The notes under the pieces are model-generated. The model did not search any database and was not told the origin of the DNA. It saw only the letters and a list, made by a program, of their open reading frames with translations. The translations under genes were made by a program, and so were the position numbers. DNA of 64,000 nucleotides from Pogona vitticeps. Lineage: Eukaryota; Chordata; Lepidosauria; Squamata; Agamidae. The stretch is from contig NC_135786.1 of the NCBI RefSeq assembly GCF_051106095.1, positions 28,671,001 through 28,735,000 of the forward strand, in the 5' to 3' direction. Below are positions 11,669-24,541 of the stretch, in pieces; positions within the stretch are counted from its first letter, which is position 1; each line of letters opens with the position of its first letter.

Positions 11669-12671
11669 TTAGAAGCAGTCATTTGATGAATACAGTGCAA
11701 AATCCCTGAGGTTTACCAGGCTTGTGCTGATCTGCTGCCTAGGTTTTAGGTTACACCTCATTTGATGACACCCTGTGTAGTTATTGGCAACATTCCGCCT
11801 GCCAGATAGCATGGAAACCATGTGGTTAAGCTTAGTCCGGATGACAGAATAGTGGAATTCCCTCTCCTTATTTAGTTTGCGGAAGTACTCTCCTCGGGGG
11901 TTGATGGAGTAGTCCATGGATCTCAGGGAAGATAATGAACCAGCAGAGCTTGCCCGAGAGCACTGGGAGGAGAGTGAAGAAAGTGACTGAGCGCTAGAAG
12001 ATGTAGAGGTAGACTTTCTAGAAACAGGGGATCCTTCTTTGGAAGGCATTCGCTGATCATGAAGCCTCTGATCAGCTCCACTTTGCTCCACAGCTGATTC
12101 CACATCCTCTTTCTTGTCCGTCTGTGTTGTGGCAGTCTTGTACAAAACTGCTGTTTGAGTACCCACCATTCTGGAGCGAGATGTAGTCTGGGTGGTCACT
12201 GTTGCCACTGAAACACTAGTTTGGGTTGAACAGGTGGACAGTTCAGTTGTGGGCTTCTCTTCCAATGGCTCTGTCTGGGTTGAATGACTGATGGTCTCTT
12301 TGCGTGTTCCAAGGAAAACAGGATCATTTCGACAGTCTTCCTCTCCACTGAAGTAGGGCCGTTTAGCACTTATTTTCCCTTCTTGGAGCTCTTTAGCTAG
12401 CTGTATTTCTTTTTCAAGCTTTTGGGGACTGCTTGAAAGCCTTGCAAACTCTGCCCTCAATAGGTTACCCACAGTGAAATCCTTGCAAGGCACTGTTTTG
12501 CTACCTATTTGTTCATGGGCACCACTGATTCTGCAGGTGGACGGTACTTTGGAGTCAACAGGCTTTGACTGTGCATAAAGGATTCGAAACTCCAGGTCAA
12601 AATGTTCAACCACCTGGCCTGAGAGTAGCAACAAGTTACTGCTGTTAAGTTTCCCATCAGTCCATGTGAAG
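11669..12671 (-). CDS. FAM83D: FAM83D coding exon 4 (last coding exon)
   Basis: This exon encodes residues 254-587 of FAM83D and ends at a TAA at 11671-11669. The acceptor TTTTAG lies at 12672 and the first base completes the Ser codon split with exon 3, giving SFTWTDGKLNSSN. The end of the DUF1669 domain is here, including HFDLEFRILYAQSKP; the Phe of EFR (residue 282) is the one reported as needed for CK1 binding in human FAM83D (F283, from memory). After it comes a disordered, Ser-rich tail with five TQT motifs at about residues 385, 403, 414, 425 and 436, the core of dynein light chain (DYNLL1/LC8) sites; the last four are exactly 11 residues apart. Near the C-terminus LNKEREFHYSVIRTKLNHM matches the human LNKERQFHFAGIRSRLNHM block. 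The start M of a longer frame here is only a TTG and is not a real start. Confidence 0.95.
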
Positions 12672-12791
12672 CTAAAATGAAGGGGGGGGGAGGGAAGAGT
12701 ATTATGCTGAAATCAGAACACAGATAATTACTCAAGTCTCTTGATGTAAATCATTTAGGGAATGGTTTTCTTAAACGCTATACCATCTAAA

Positions 12792-12905
12792 GCAATGCTT
12801 TCAAACTTGGCCCCCCAAGCTTTGTTGGACTATATCTCCCAGAAGCCCCAGACAGTACAACCAATGGTTAAAGGTTCTGGGAGTTGCAATCTAACAATTC
12901 TCAAG
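12792..12905. repeat. Decayed hAT non-autonomous element
   Basis: CTATATCTCCCAGAAGCCCC and TCTGGGAGTTGCAATCTAAC are the inverted inner arms of the same family as 13711-13846. The outer ends are eroded. Confidence 0.55.
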
Positions 12906-13710
12906 GCACTCAAGTGTGAGAGCAATTATTATAAATAAATAATTGTAGCTATTTCTTAGATGAGAAGCAAGTAGCAAAATGAACTCCCTAGAAATGTCTA
13001 ATGAGCCCATGCATGAAGATTTTAAACCATGGCCTCTCAATCTGCAGCCATCATTCTATTCTCTTCAGTGTCAAGACCTGCTAAATCAGAAAGCAGGGAG
13101 GAGCAACAATATTCCTAGCAGCTTCTTTTTCTTTTAAATGCAAACATGCCAAACACAAACTATGATGACACAAAGACCAACATTCTGTTAGGGATTTATA
13201 CCCATGTAACTATAATCGCATAAACTGAAGGGGCAAAATTAAGGGTGCCACTAATTACTGAGTTACCACCCACATTCCTGTTCACATGACAGAATGCATC
13301 ATTGACACATATGCAGGAATGTGAGTAGCAACTGATTAATTAGTGGCATGTCATTGTCATGATTCACACAGTTGTGATTATATCAGTGTAAATCTCCAAT
13401 GAGACTCCAGGCGCTTACCTACAGCTGAGTTCAGCTACCATTTTCAACCTCCCACCATGCCCTTCAAGCAACACTGTGGGAAAGAGCAAGTACAGAAGCA
13501 GCCACCTGGCATTGCTAACGTACTGTTGCCGCCTGACCTTGCTAGCAAGTAGGCCTACAACGGGCTAGCATTGGGAAGAGCACCTATTGACAGAAGGAAA
13601 TCACAAAAAAAGTGTATAGAATCACAGGTCTTGAATTGGTCCATTACTGAGGCATGGGTGTGCTGGCCTGCAAATCCCAAGGCTAAAAACTTACAATTTA
13701 GACTATAGAG

Positions 13711-13846
13711 CAGTGGTCCTCAACGTTGGGCCTCCAGATGTTGTTGAACTACAACTCCCAGAAGCCTTCGCCACCACCTCTGCTGGCCAGGATTTCTGGG
13801 AATTGAAGTCCAAGAACATCTGGAGGCCCAAAGTTGGGGACCACTG
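13711..13846. mobile_element. hAT non-autonomous element with perfect 8-bp target duplication
   Basis: Ends CAGTGGTCCTCAACGTTGGG and (reverse complement) CAGTGGTCCCCAACTTTGGG are inverted, and the element is nearly one long hairpin. It is flanked on both sides by CTATAGAG (13703-13710 and 13847-13854), the 8-bp duplication typical of hAT transposases. No coding capacity. Confidence 0.85.
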
Positions 13847-14221
13847 CTATAGAGTATCCAGTTGTTGTGACATTTGCTAGAGACATCAAGCAACCTTAGT
13901 CTCTGGCAAAACAAAAATCTGTAGGACTGAGGTACGAAGCAGATGCTTGCTTCTCTGTTTAACCTGATTTCTCAATAACTACATGTCTCCCACTTTCTGC
14001 TGACTTCTTTTCACACACAGAAGCCAATGGAACATGGCAGGAGGATGGAATAATGAGCCCACTTATAGCGTATACAAGTAATTAAACATGCACCTTGCCA
14101 TATCTAGTTATAAATACAACTCAGGAGATCTGAAGTGAAGAAGAGAAAAGAGCCTCAAGACATTTTGCTTCCCTCCAGGAAAGGGCAAGTTGACAACTCC
14201 TACTGATTCCACATACTGAAA

Positions 14222-14275
14222 CTATTTATTTATTTATTGGATTTCTATCCCACCCATCTAGAGTAAAGGTCTACT
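14222..14275 (-). repeat. LINE 3'-tail, antisense
   Basis: TATTTATTTATTTATTGGAT then TTCTATCCCACCCATCTAGA is the reverse complement of an L2-like LINE tail, as at 4880-4961. Confidence 0.5.
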
Positions 14276-14752
14276 CTGTACTAACTGTACCGATAGCTGA
14301 TACTTCTGTGCTAACATTGGGACACTATCCCACACCACATCTGGAACAGCAAGCTAGGCTGGGGGCCACAGTCATATTGTATAGCTCTGTCCTCCAATAG
14401 AGAAAACAGTCGAAGAGTTCAGGAGGGACAGGCTTGAGGCTACCAGTATCTGCTGCCTGAAGCAATCAAGTTATTTTTCTTAGTGAGGCAGCTAGCAGTG
14501 AAGATGAAAAGTCATCTTCCGCTTTTTCCTCCAAGATAGCTAAGATTTTCCATGTTGGGTTTTCAAAACTTTGCTCATCAGGGAAAGAGATTTTTTTCTA
14601 CACAGTGTTTATGTCAGGTCCAAGTACATGCTTCAACACTCAGAAAGGTAGTTTAACTGGCTTACTTCTGAGGTCATGGCAGACCTCCCCACAAGATCCT
14701 AATAGCTCTTTTTGGCATTTCTAGCAAATACAAAAGGTAACAGATGATTTAC

Positions 14753-14877
14753 CTGTAGGAGCCTGTAGTCACTCTTACACCATCCACCAACATGAACTTC
14801 TCACGGACACTCCCAATTATCTTGGCTCCCGATCTTGCATAATAAATGTTTCCAGTGATTGTTCGAACTCTCATCAG
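14753..14877 (-). CDS. FAM83D: FAM83D coding exon 3
   Basis: The 125-bp exon encodes residues 213-253 plus two bases of codon 254: [20 protein letters not shown] followed by the [19 protein letters not shown] block, part of the PLD-like DUF1669 domain. It begins after AAAACAG on the minus strand and ends at the donor AG|GTAAAT. The 125 bases with exon 4 (1003) make a whole number of codons, and the flanking exons are also in phase. Human FAM83D reads [20 protein letters not shown] here, close to this sequence. Confidence 0.94.
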
Positions 14878-16138
14878 CTGTTTTCAAAATGGCACATATT
14901 TTAGACAAAATTATCAAGGCAGTCTCTTCAATCAACTGCATCTATTGGGACAAGATCACATTTGAATCACCTGGGACCTCAGCAGCCTTCCTTTCTACAT
15001 GGAAAAATACAAGAATCGGATCCCACCAATCCAACAACAAATAAAGTCAGAACATAAACAGATAAAAAAATCAAGAAACCCTATGGTGACATGCACTACA
15101 ACGTATAATTATAGGTTATGAATGAACCTCAGGGGAGTATTTCGTTGAAGTGTCTCTATACAGCTCTGCCTTCACCAGTTTCCTGAAAGTTAGATAGCAA
15201 CAGGGGTGTCATACTTCCAATGGAAGATCATTCCACAGGGACAGGGCCACCACCAAGGAGGCCTGCTTCCTTTTCTTCATGTGTAATTTTCTTCATGTTC
15301 AATAGATACAACAGATCCCACTTCTTTTGAAACCAGCAATTTTGTAGAAGTAAAAATGGTTCTGTGTTATGACTATTGATTTTTTCATAGTTGCAGTTAT
15401 ATCAATAACTTGATCTTTGGTTAGTCTTCAAACCTGACTACAAAAGTATTTGTCCTCAATGTTTTTCCTAAGCATTTAATATTTAAGGACAGATTAGTTC
15501 ACCAACTCATCTTGAAGATGTTAATGCTATTAAAATGTAACTTTAAAAATCAAATGGCATAGTCATAATTGGTGAGTACACTGAGGATTTACCCCGTGGG
15601 ATCCTACAAATTGGGGACAAATGTATTCTTCAATTGAAAATGAAGGTAAGGCTTCATTTTCAGTTGAACATCTCTTTGCAAAAGCTAGAAAAAGATACGA
15701 GTCAGAACTTGGCATCACATACATTACTGGTCAGAAGTGGAAAATGCCTAATGCTTTTAAGCTAGTGATGGCGAACCTATGACACATGTGCCACAGCTGG
15801 CACGCAGAGCTCTCTCTGCGGGCACACAAGCCATAAGTAGCTGGCACTGGCGGCAGATCCATAGTGGGGTCTTGAGGCACCTCTGTGCCTGGGATTCCCC
15901 CTTCTGCCGCCCCCTCTGGAGTTTGGGTTTTTTTTTTCCCCTTTCCAGTTTGGACACTTGGGCCCAAAAAGGTTTGCCATCCCTGCGTTAAACTATGGGA
16001 GATTCTGCAACTATATGTAACTTCAGGAACTGCTGCAGCTTAAGAGTATGAGTTTCTCCTCCCTTTGCTAAACATGTGCAGATAACCCAGGGCCCACCCA
16101 TTTTTGTCTCAGAAAAAGAGAAGTGTCCCATAACTTAC
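14878..16138 (-). other. FAM83D: FAM83D intron 2
   Basis: Bounded by GTAAGT at 16138 and AAAACAG at 14878. Its only recognised repeat is the hAT element at 15762-15985; the rest is plain AT-rich sequence. Confidence 0.9.
15762..15985 (+). mobile_element. hAT non-autonomous element (GTGATGGCGAACC family)
   Basis: The left end TAGTGATGGCGAACCTATGA and right end AAAGGTTTGCCATCCCTG are inverted repeats. It is the same family as 27962-28258, sharing TGGCACGCAGAGC-like, CCATAAGT and TGGGGTCT..GGCACCTC blocks. The 8-bp duplication is eroded. Confidence 0.7.
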
Positions 16139-16306
16139 ATTCTCTTGTTCAGGAGAGAATTCAAGGTTTTTACACATTGCCATGAAATGAACAAGAAAAG
16201 CCTGATCGAGAAGGATATAGACTGGAACCAGCCTCTTTCTGCAGGCTTCCTGGAGGTCACCGAAGATGTCCATGTCTGTGAAGGAGTCCATAACTATAGC
16301 AATAAC
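16139..16306 (-). CDS. FAM83D: FAM83D coding exon 2
   Basis: The 168-bp exon (56 codons, residues 157-212) encodes [20 protein letters not shown] and [15 protein letters not shown], the most conserved core of the FAM83 DUF1669 domain. The acceptor is CTTCCAG|GTT at 16306 and the donor AAT|GTAAGT at 16139. Both boundaries are phase 0 and join cleanly to exon 1 (ending SARE) and exon 3 (starting LMRVR), reproducing the order in human FAM83D. FAM83 proteins keep a phospholipase D-like fold but lack a complete catalytic HKD pair; they act as CK1 anchors rather than enzymes. Confidence 0.95.
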
Positions 16307-16592
16307 CTGGAAGAACAAAACCAAACCACATCATTGTAAGAACACTTGCAAAAATTTATACAAAATATATTTTTTACTTTAAAGGTGGGATGACTGTAGA
16401 TGATACCACTAAAAAATATCTTCCCATGCCACAATCATCTTCATTTTATAGATTATCATTATCTCCCACATTTAGCCTCTCTTCAATATAACTTATGTGT
16501 GAAGACTCATCTGCTATAACGTTCAAGTTATCACAATGAATCTGTCCTCAAAATTAACTTCAGCAAGGACTCAAATGAACTCTGAAATTCCT

Positions 16593-16690
16593 TTTTGCCG
16601 TTCGTTTAGTCGTGTCCGACTCTTCGTGACCTCATGGACCAGAGCACGCCAGGCCCTCCTATCTTCCACTGCCTCCTTTTTGCCACACCT
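16593..16690 (-). repeat. RTE-BovB 3'-end fragment
   Basis: TTTAGTCGTGTCCGACTCTT and GGACCAGAGCACGCCAGGCC match the 3' end of the larger BovB copy at 27008-27705 almost base for base; only about 95 bp remain. Confidence 0.8.
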
Positions 16691-19344
16691 CTTCAATACC
16701 AGTAATACACTATACACTATCAAGACACAGCCTACTTACTAGACCAAATGCTCCATTTTAACCTTGCTGTACATATACCTCCAAGATTCTCAATTGTTAT
16801 AAGCATCCAGAAGGCATACAAAGATTGTAAGTAAATTTCTCCCTTGCCCATTACAGTTCACCTTGCTTCTAGGCCTATTAATCTCAGCTAAGTGTCTGAA
16901 GGAATTATTGGGCAGAGTCAGCAATATTTCCACATCATCTCCACTCCCTTCCTCCCAGGCACAGGCTGGGCCAAGAACTTGCTTGGTGCAAATGTTGCTT
17001 CGAAGGCCTGTGCTACTCAGAATGACTTCAAAGAGTTCCAAGTTTTAAAACCATCAAGGCTAAAAAGGTACATGTAAGTTCTACTACATTTTCTATGCAC
17101 CTCATAAAGATTCCAGCTTGGCACCAGCAATCAATAACAAGTTTTAAAAGGGTTTGAACTCAAATTACCACTGCAGAGGAATCTCAGCTATTCCTAGATT
17201 CCCAGGAGAAAACAGTCACATCTGCCTAAGGTTTTCCAGCCCTGGATTTGGCGGCTATTTAACATTTTTCTTTTTAAGTTGAAGACCCTCCCTGTAAAAG
17301 ATGTCTTCACTTAAGGGGCGTCTTCAGCTTCACAATGCTTGCAAGGCTTTGGGCAGGGCACATAGTCATCCCACTTACCCACCTTTTTTTAAAAAAGGCT
17401 GTACTTTATTGCCAGAAAAGAATATACCATTGCTTTTTTTCTTGTACAAATATTGCAATAAAACAGGCATTGGCGAAGTGCAGTCCCCAAAGGTTATTTT
17501 TGCAAAGACTAACCCTTCTACTACAACCCAACTCCCCTGGTCAGCAGTCTTGGACACTCCTAAGAATGTGATTCAAATTTTAAATAAGTCCTAGGGCCTT
17601 ATTTCGAGTTCCCATTTAACCAAATTTTTTTCAGAATTACTTCCAGTTCCATTTTGTGTTTTGCTCTGTCTCTCTGTGGTGATGCCCCTGGAGGTTCCCA
17701 AAGCAGAAAACAGACTCGTGAATCTGCCAAAATTGCAGAACTGTGTAGTGTAGAGTACAGAATTTGTAACTCCCTAATGTTTTTGTACTACACTATAAGC
17801 TGTGAACCCTGGTCATGCAAGATGGGAACTGGAATCAAAAACCAACTTGGGGAATGCCCCACTCCAAGACTAATGTTATTGCTTTATCAAATCCTAACAT
17901 TTGTGACTTGCAAGTCCCATAGAAAAGCTCATGCTACCTATAACTCAAGATATTGCATATGTACATATGCTTAAACATCCATGCACACCTCAAACCAAGG
18001 TTATAGGCAGCCAGACTTTGGCTCTTACTTCCTGCATCACAAGTATTCTGTTGAATACAATACCAGCAGTTTGAGTCTTGTGTTTCAAGACTAAGTTCTA
18101 GGCTGCAGCATTATTCCTGTATGCTGAACCTGTACTCCAGAAACTAAGGGCTAAGCCCTTTGTATTTTGTAACTGCCCACAGGCGAGTTCATAGCTTTAT
18201 TCCCCCTCCTCTCTGAAAGAAGATTAAGGCAGCCATGTCTCCTCCAGCAATTGGTCAGCTACTGACCCCATCATAACACACTACTGCCCGAGATTGCAGG
18301 GCTAATGTAAACTTGAATCAGTGAATATCTGGTAGTGGTTTTGAAAGTTGACGTTTGACCAAAACAGTGATGGACCCTGAGCTTATCTGAACTCACATTA
18401 TGCCTGCTCTGGATTATGCTTCCCACCTTAGATTGAAGCCACAGACTGTTTAAGGTCTGACATTACCAGTTATGGCATCTAGGAAACCACCAATATTTAT
18501 TACAGTACTTATATTTTTTCAACATCTATAATATTCATAATACAATCAGAGCATATGAAAAGTCATTCATACAATACTGCCTAACAAACATCCTGTGTGT
18601 CTTTCTAGTCTAGAACCATCATCTCCGGAAAGCAGGTGTCAGCTAGAGGTCCTTCTTACCATCCTTCAGTGACAGAATCTCTAACTGGAGATTTCTAAGA
18701 CTGAATCTATATACACAAAGCACATAATTGGTCAATAGGTTCTACCTATCAATGGTACAGCTGGACTATTCTAACCATATCTGTTCACAAGCTCTCCTAA
18801 TCCATGTCCATGGGCTAAGAGGACCACAGCCTTCAGGCCACTAATGCAGGAACCTTCAAACTATCCAAAATTCTCAATTATTCCATTAAAAAGGGTTAGA
18901 GAACCTGAGTTATGAGACAATTTTTTAGGCAATATTTGTCCTGGAATACTGTGTCAAACGAAGCTAGTGATACTTTTGTCAAAATGACTAATAGTCTGGT
19001 AGCATCATACAGACTTAAGTTTTCATGTCCCCAGAGTCCATTGTGAAATACATGGAAAGTTATTTCAGTTGACAGGTATGTATAGACATGCTTGGCTGGA
19101 TGCAAGGTGTGTAATACCTGAAATGCAAAAGATACAGTGATTATTATCTTAAGAGTTGTAGCTGATGTACAGGAGCTGGGCTAAGAGACAGAGTATTTCA
19201 CCCCTGAATGAATTCTTGTGAGAAGCCTTATCATTTATCAAAGAATCAGTCTGTGTCTTCCAGTAGCGCATGTATGCAACAATAACACAAAGTTTGTGAC
19301 AAAAGCTTCTATGTTTCTTTCCTGTGTCTTGTTTGTCTTTCTAC

Positions 19345-20280
19345 TTATTTATCTACCTCTCTATCTACCTGCCCACCCATCCCATCCGATCAACTAATAG
19401 CAAAAAGTACTACTCTGGGCGGCAAGCAAATGAATAGATGAACAACAAGACATAACAATAACAGAGGCAATATAAAATAGCAAAGGGAAAAGAAAAAGAA
19501 AGGAAAAAAACGTAAGGAAAAATACCAAATTCCAGGACCCAGGTAAGCACCATCCGAAAGGTGCAAAAACCAGAAGAGCCCCATAAACTACCAAATAAAA
19601 TAAAATAAAATAAAATAAAATAAAATAAATCCATGGCACATGGCCCAAGAGGGGTGCTTAACATTAGTTTGTGGCAAACTACAGACGGCTTGGGGAAATA
19701 ACCAGATCTCAAGTTGCCTCCTAAAACCCAGAGAGTTTGTGACCAGCCAGCCACACCTATTGTGGAAGAGAATTCAAGAGTGAAGCGGCCACCACAGAGA
19801 AGGCCCTATTACAGCTGGTAGATTTCTGGGTCTCTCTCAGGGTGGCGATCTGAAGCATCCCAATGTAAGAGGTGCAGGTGGGACAGGTAGATGTTTGGAG
19901 GGAGAGGTGCTCAGACAGATAAGGTCTTAAGCCATTAAGGGCTTTAAATACTAGCATAAATTTGAATTTGGCCCAGAAGCAGCCAGTGCAGACAGGCCAG
20001 AACAGGAGTTATATAGTCATATTGAGATGTTCCATAAATCATCCTGGCAGCAGTATTCTGTACAAGCTACAGCTTCCAAACTGCCTTCAAGGGCAGTCTC
20101 ACATAAAGAGTGTTGCAACAGCCTATTTTCAAAATTACAAGTGCCTGGACTGTTGAAATTGGGGCAAAGGTGTGCAATCCGCCTCAGCTGAAGAAACGCG
20201 GACTTGGCATAGCCAAGATATGATTCTCCATTGAGAGGGCTGGATCCAGGAGCACACCAAGATTTTGCATCTAATCCTTT
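19345..20280 (-). repeat. L2-like LINE, 3' part
   Basis: Read on the minus strand it encodes decayed but clear L2/CR1-type RT C-terminal motifs: KSAFLQLRRIAHL (about 20190), NTAARMIYGTSQYD (about 20050), LVFKALNGLRPYLSEHLSL (about 19950) and NRAFSVVAASLLNSLP (about 19780). The 3' part holds an (AAAAT)n run at 19594-19629 and the ending CCGCCCAGAGTAGTACTTTT. The tail is at about 19345-19360. Several stops; not active. Confidence 0.75.
19594..19629. repeat. (AAAAT)n microsatellite
   Basis: About seven copies of a 5-bp unit inside the L2-like LINE 3'UTR. Confidence 0.9.
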
Positions 20281-20314
20281 GTGATCCTGCTATGAAATAA
20301 TTACATATGTGCTG

Positions 20315-20500
20315 TTAATTTAATTCAGACTTCTGACAGCCCTTTCCAGCGTCTTCTAGCTTTAAAGTATTCAGAAATGGTTTGCCATTTCCTTTTTCTG
20401 AGGTGTGCTCTGAACCACACAATTTGCCATAGGCTACACAAGCTGCCTCTTCTCCTACAGTACAGAATCAAACCTTCAGCAGTTAGCTACCTAACACCAG
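20315..20500 (-). repeat. tRNA-derived SINE (Sauria-type)
   Basis: The minus strand reads GGTTTGATTCTGTACTG, then GGAAATGGCAAACCATTTCT and a CAGAAGTCTGAATTAAATT tail, the same layout as 26535-26757. Confidence 0.65.
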
Positions 20501-20559
20501 CCCTGCTGTAAAAGTGAAAGATTAAAGCATGTTTTTGTATCTGATTTAGCGGAATTTCC

Positions 20560-20682
20560 AAAACATGGAGGTCCAGAAGTTCTTGGACTTCAAATTCCAG
20601 AAACCACAACCACTGACTATGTTAGCAACGGCTCCTGGGAGTGTTAGTCCCCTAGGCCTTACATGTGGGAACCATTGCTCTA
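20560..20682. repeat. Decayed hAT element
   Basis: GTTCTTGGACTTCAAATTCC and GGCTCCTGGGAGTGTTAGTC are the inverted arms; the right end GTGGGAACCATTG is the hAT terminus. Confidence 0.55.
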
Positions 20683-23600
20683 AGAGATGTAGTCAAATCG
20701 GCTTTTTGCAATATTGTTCCAGATAGAATCGTTATTGTTGTTGACTATTGTGTAGTCTGCACACACAGGGACAAATGCAATTTTGAGTTCAGTGCTAGAG
20801 CAAAGCAGACAGCCCAATACAGCCTGATGGCCATGAGAGCTGTCTTTTTAGATAATAAAAATAACAACAAATAAAAGGATCGGTTGGTTTTCAGTGTATT
20901 TTTATAGAGCAATCTCCTTGCACTCTTCACACCTACACTGTGGAGTAATTTGCAGCAGGAAGCAGTCACTTAGTAGGAAAACGACAAGATTACTTGACAC
21001 GGAGGGGAACCCATGCCAGCTGGCTTGTAATCAGCTGTCATTTTTCATTACAAAATAGTTAGATGTATCAGCTCCTCTGCTGAGCTAAGGAAGATGTGGT
21101 ATCTTTTTAATTCCTTGATCCTAGGAACCCATCCTGCTGTATCTTTGGGGAACTCAACCAGTCTTACTAAGAGACTTATAAGCATTCTTCAGATTTGACC
21201 AATTCCATCTAACATCACTGTACTTTTGCTCTATTTGATTTTTTAAGCACCCCAAAACCCAATCTTGTGAGAGTCCTGAGAGGATAAGACTCTCAGGTTA
21301 GAACAAGTGGCATGTTTGCCCATTATTTAATCTGATATCAGATTTCTCTTTTGAAGTCTTCTAGCCTACAAAAAAAATGGAAGACAGGTTTATTACCTTG
21401 AGGGAGATGATGGTCTTCTATTAGAAAGTAGCTATACAGGTATTACAGGTGCACTGGTCTTTCATTGTGTGAGACAGGTGAACACACACACTGCATTTGC
21501 ACACCTCAATATCTTCAAGTGTGTGGTATCTATGCAAATACCTCTCTTGTGTGGTATGTTCAGCTGCTTCTCATAGGAAGATGATGATCCAGGTATCAGA
21601 TTGGGACATACTCCTGTTTAAACATCCAGATCCATAGGTATGCTTGTATATCAGTTAGCCATGTTAGTTTACCAATTAAAGTGTGGGAAATAATTATTGT
21701 CAGTACTATTATGTGCCTGCTGGTGTGGAAAGAATTGAGCTCGTCCCATTCAAAACTGCCAAGCACTAAGCTATTAACTTTAATTTCAGTGCAATCATAT
21801 ACTGTACATGTACATACATGAGTTCAGTGGGATTTATTTCTAGGTAAGCAGGCATAATATTGCAAACTTAACATGCAAAAGCAACTGTCTCAAGTTATAT
21901 TTAAAAAAGCAAGAGCGTTCTTACAGCAATATAAAGTACTTTAAATCCCAACTTCACATATACTCCCATACTGAATCTAAGCTGCCAGTGACTTACCAAA
22001 CAAAAGTCCCTTTCCTTATTTGCCCATGCTCCATTGTTGACCCACCCTCTCAGACACAACATATAGCCATCTTGAGCTTTAGCCTATCCAACACTCCATC
22101 AAGAGTCACAAATCATTTGCAAATACTGCAAAGCTTAAGGGGACTCTTGAACCTTCCCTGTGACTTCACAATTCCTCGTTCATGTTGTGTTATACACAGG
22201 CAGTCATCTGTCCAAGTATAATCTTCTGTACAACCCTTAAAAGGTAGAAAATCTACAGTTCATTCCTGGTTCACATTGACATAAGGACTAGTAGAGCCTA
22301 CATCCAATGCTAAAATGAAATTTGTGGCTTTGGGACATTTCTGCTAGCACAGTTACTGAACAGTAGTCCAAATGCTAAATCAGAAGTGCAAACGTTGACT
22401 CACCTGCCACCAAGAAAAAAGTTCTATTTAATTAGTGTCCTTTCACTCATGCTTTATTCATGTTGTAATTGATAGCTTAACACCCTTCCTTCTGGTTGGA
22501 CTGTGAATTACCTCAAGCTATAAACCTAGCCACAGAAATCAAAAGACTACACTGTCCTCCTTTCCACATTGCATTTTATTCTGTTAAAACGATTTCAGAG
22601 TTTGGTACTATACAGTCACAGCATTACCAGAACTATGATTAGGCATGGAACTTTTGGATTTCCTGGACTTCAATCCCAAGACTTGGATATGCAACAACAT
22701 ATCATAGCATGGAGTGTCCCTCTTCAGCATTCCTCATAACTCTCTTCCAGGATACTCCATTTCATCTTCTACCACCAACCAGACAGTCATTGCTATTGCT
22801 ACCAAGCAGCATCTTCCTCACACTGTTTTTGGCCTCTTCTTCTTTTCCTTATATGTTTACTTCTGCAGATCTCAAGGACCGCGAGATATGTTCATACTTC
22901 ACTTTTGTTTAAGACTTATTTCACAATGCAAATATCAGCACCTAAGAGGATGACTTTGATGTTACACACATAATTAACCTGTTAATTGGCGGGTCCATTG
23001 AAATAATGCTTAACACTAGACTTATTTTCTATTGAAACTTCATTTAACCTAGTAGCTGTCACCAGCTACTTCTGGTTTTACAAAACACATGAAATAAATG
23101 ACCACTCGTAGAAAGGAAATTTATATCATAAAGCTGGTGGGGTTTCAACTCATTTTCTTACAAGATCAAACAGCACCGCGCAACATGTAGTAGCTATATC
23201 AGAACTGTCACTGTTACAACACATATATATTTCCAGTATTTTATTAATATTTTATCTGGAGAAAGGCATAAAGAATCAGGACTACGGAAAACAATACATC
23301 AATGCTACCAGGCCAGCCTTCGCTAAATGGTTACCTTCTAGATGTTTTGGCCAAACACAGTCCACCAAACACCATTTTACTTATAACTCATGGGAGTCAC
23401 AATCCATCATATGTAGGACACCAGGTTGTATAAGGATAAATCACATAGCATAGCAGCCAACTGTTAAAACAAAGTCACCAACAAAAACTTCAAGGCCAAG
23501 TTCAGAAATCTTATATTCTATCAATACAATGAATTGTTTGGTTCTAGCTAGGAGCACAGTACAGTATCTTCTAAACCGAGTCTTGTTGCATGTGAAACAT

Positions 23601-24541
23601 CACACATCCAGACACTATTTATGCAAGTCTGCAATACAGGAAAAATAAAACATTAGCTGAATGATATGATTGGAAATAACTTGGCAGTCACATTCTGTAA
23701 TTATCCTGTCTTCTCATGATCGTAACATCATTCCTCATTCCTATTGTAACACTGACAGAATTTAAGAGTTGATAATTTTTTTGTACGCAACCTTCAAGTT
23801 CTTTATTTGTGTAACTGAAAGCGGTTGGGTGATTTTTAGTATTGCAGTGATTTTAGCTCTGTATCAGAATAAAATTATGTTTGTTTGTTTGTTTGTTTAT
23901 TCATTATTTAGTGATCTAATAAAGATATCACAGCCCAATATTTGTATTGTGTAAGGATGCACATGGATTTCTTTTTTTGGTTTAACTATTGTTAATGTAT
24001 ATTTTTCATACTACTAGCAAAAAATAAACAAAATCCCCCCTTTCCATCATTACACAGAAAACAATCATGACATGTAATGATTAATTTTAACGGGATTTTA
24101 AAAAAACACCAGCAACTTCAAAATTGAGAGTTATGTTAGCAACATGAGATGGCAAGCCATTCATTTTAAACAACTGCTGTCACAGAGCTCAGCAGCTGGA
24201 AATACAAGGAAAGAGCAAGTGAAGTGTTTACCTCCTGGTATACATCTACTGTACTGCAGTCAACCCATTTCTAGGTAGAGCACAGAATACTCCAGCAGCA
24301 AGAGCTGGCAGGAATGTGAGGAACAAGTGATGGGAGGAAGCAAGTTCAACAAGTGAGCTACCGATAGTTTAAGACGAAGACCCACCACAAATCCTGGAAC
24401 AGGCCTCTGACAGATACAGTTAAGCCATGATTCCTTGCTTCATTTGATATCGGTGATTGTCAAAAAAGTATGCCATTCAATTTGTGTAACTTGATACAAA
24501 TGGTCAATATCTACACCATGCTTGTTTTTCGCATTGCCTTA

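Larger units (their letters stand above)
12672..14752 (-). other. FAM83D: FAM83D intron 3
   Basis: Bounded by donor GTAAAT at 14752 and acceptor TTTTAG at 12672. It contains a G8 run near 12681, a decayed hAT copy (12792-12905), an intact-looking hAT element (13711-13846) and an antisense LINE tail (14222-14275). Confidence 0.9.

Noticed and set aside
16076-16339. 87-codon plus-strand frame
   Set aside because: Antisense of FAM83D exon 2.
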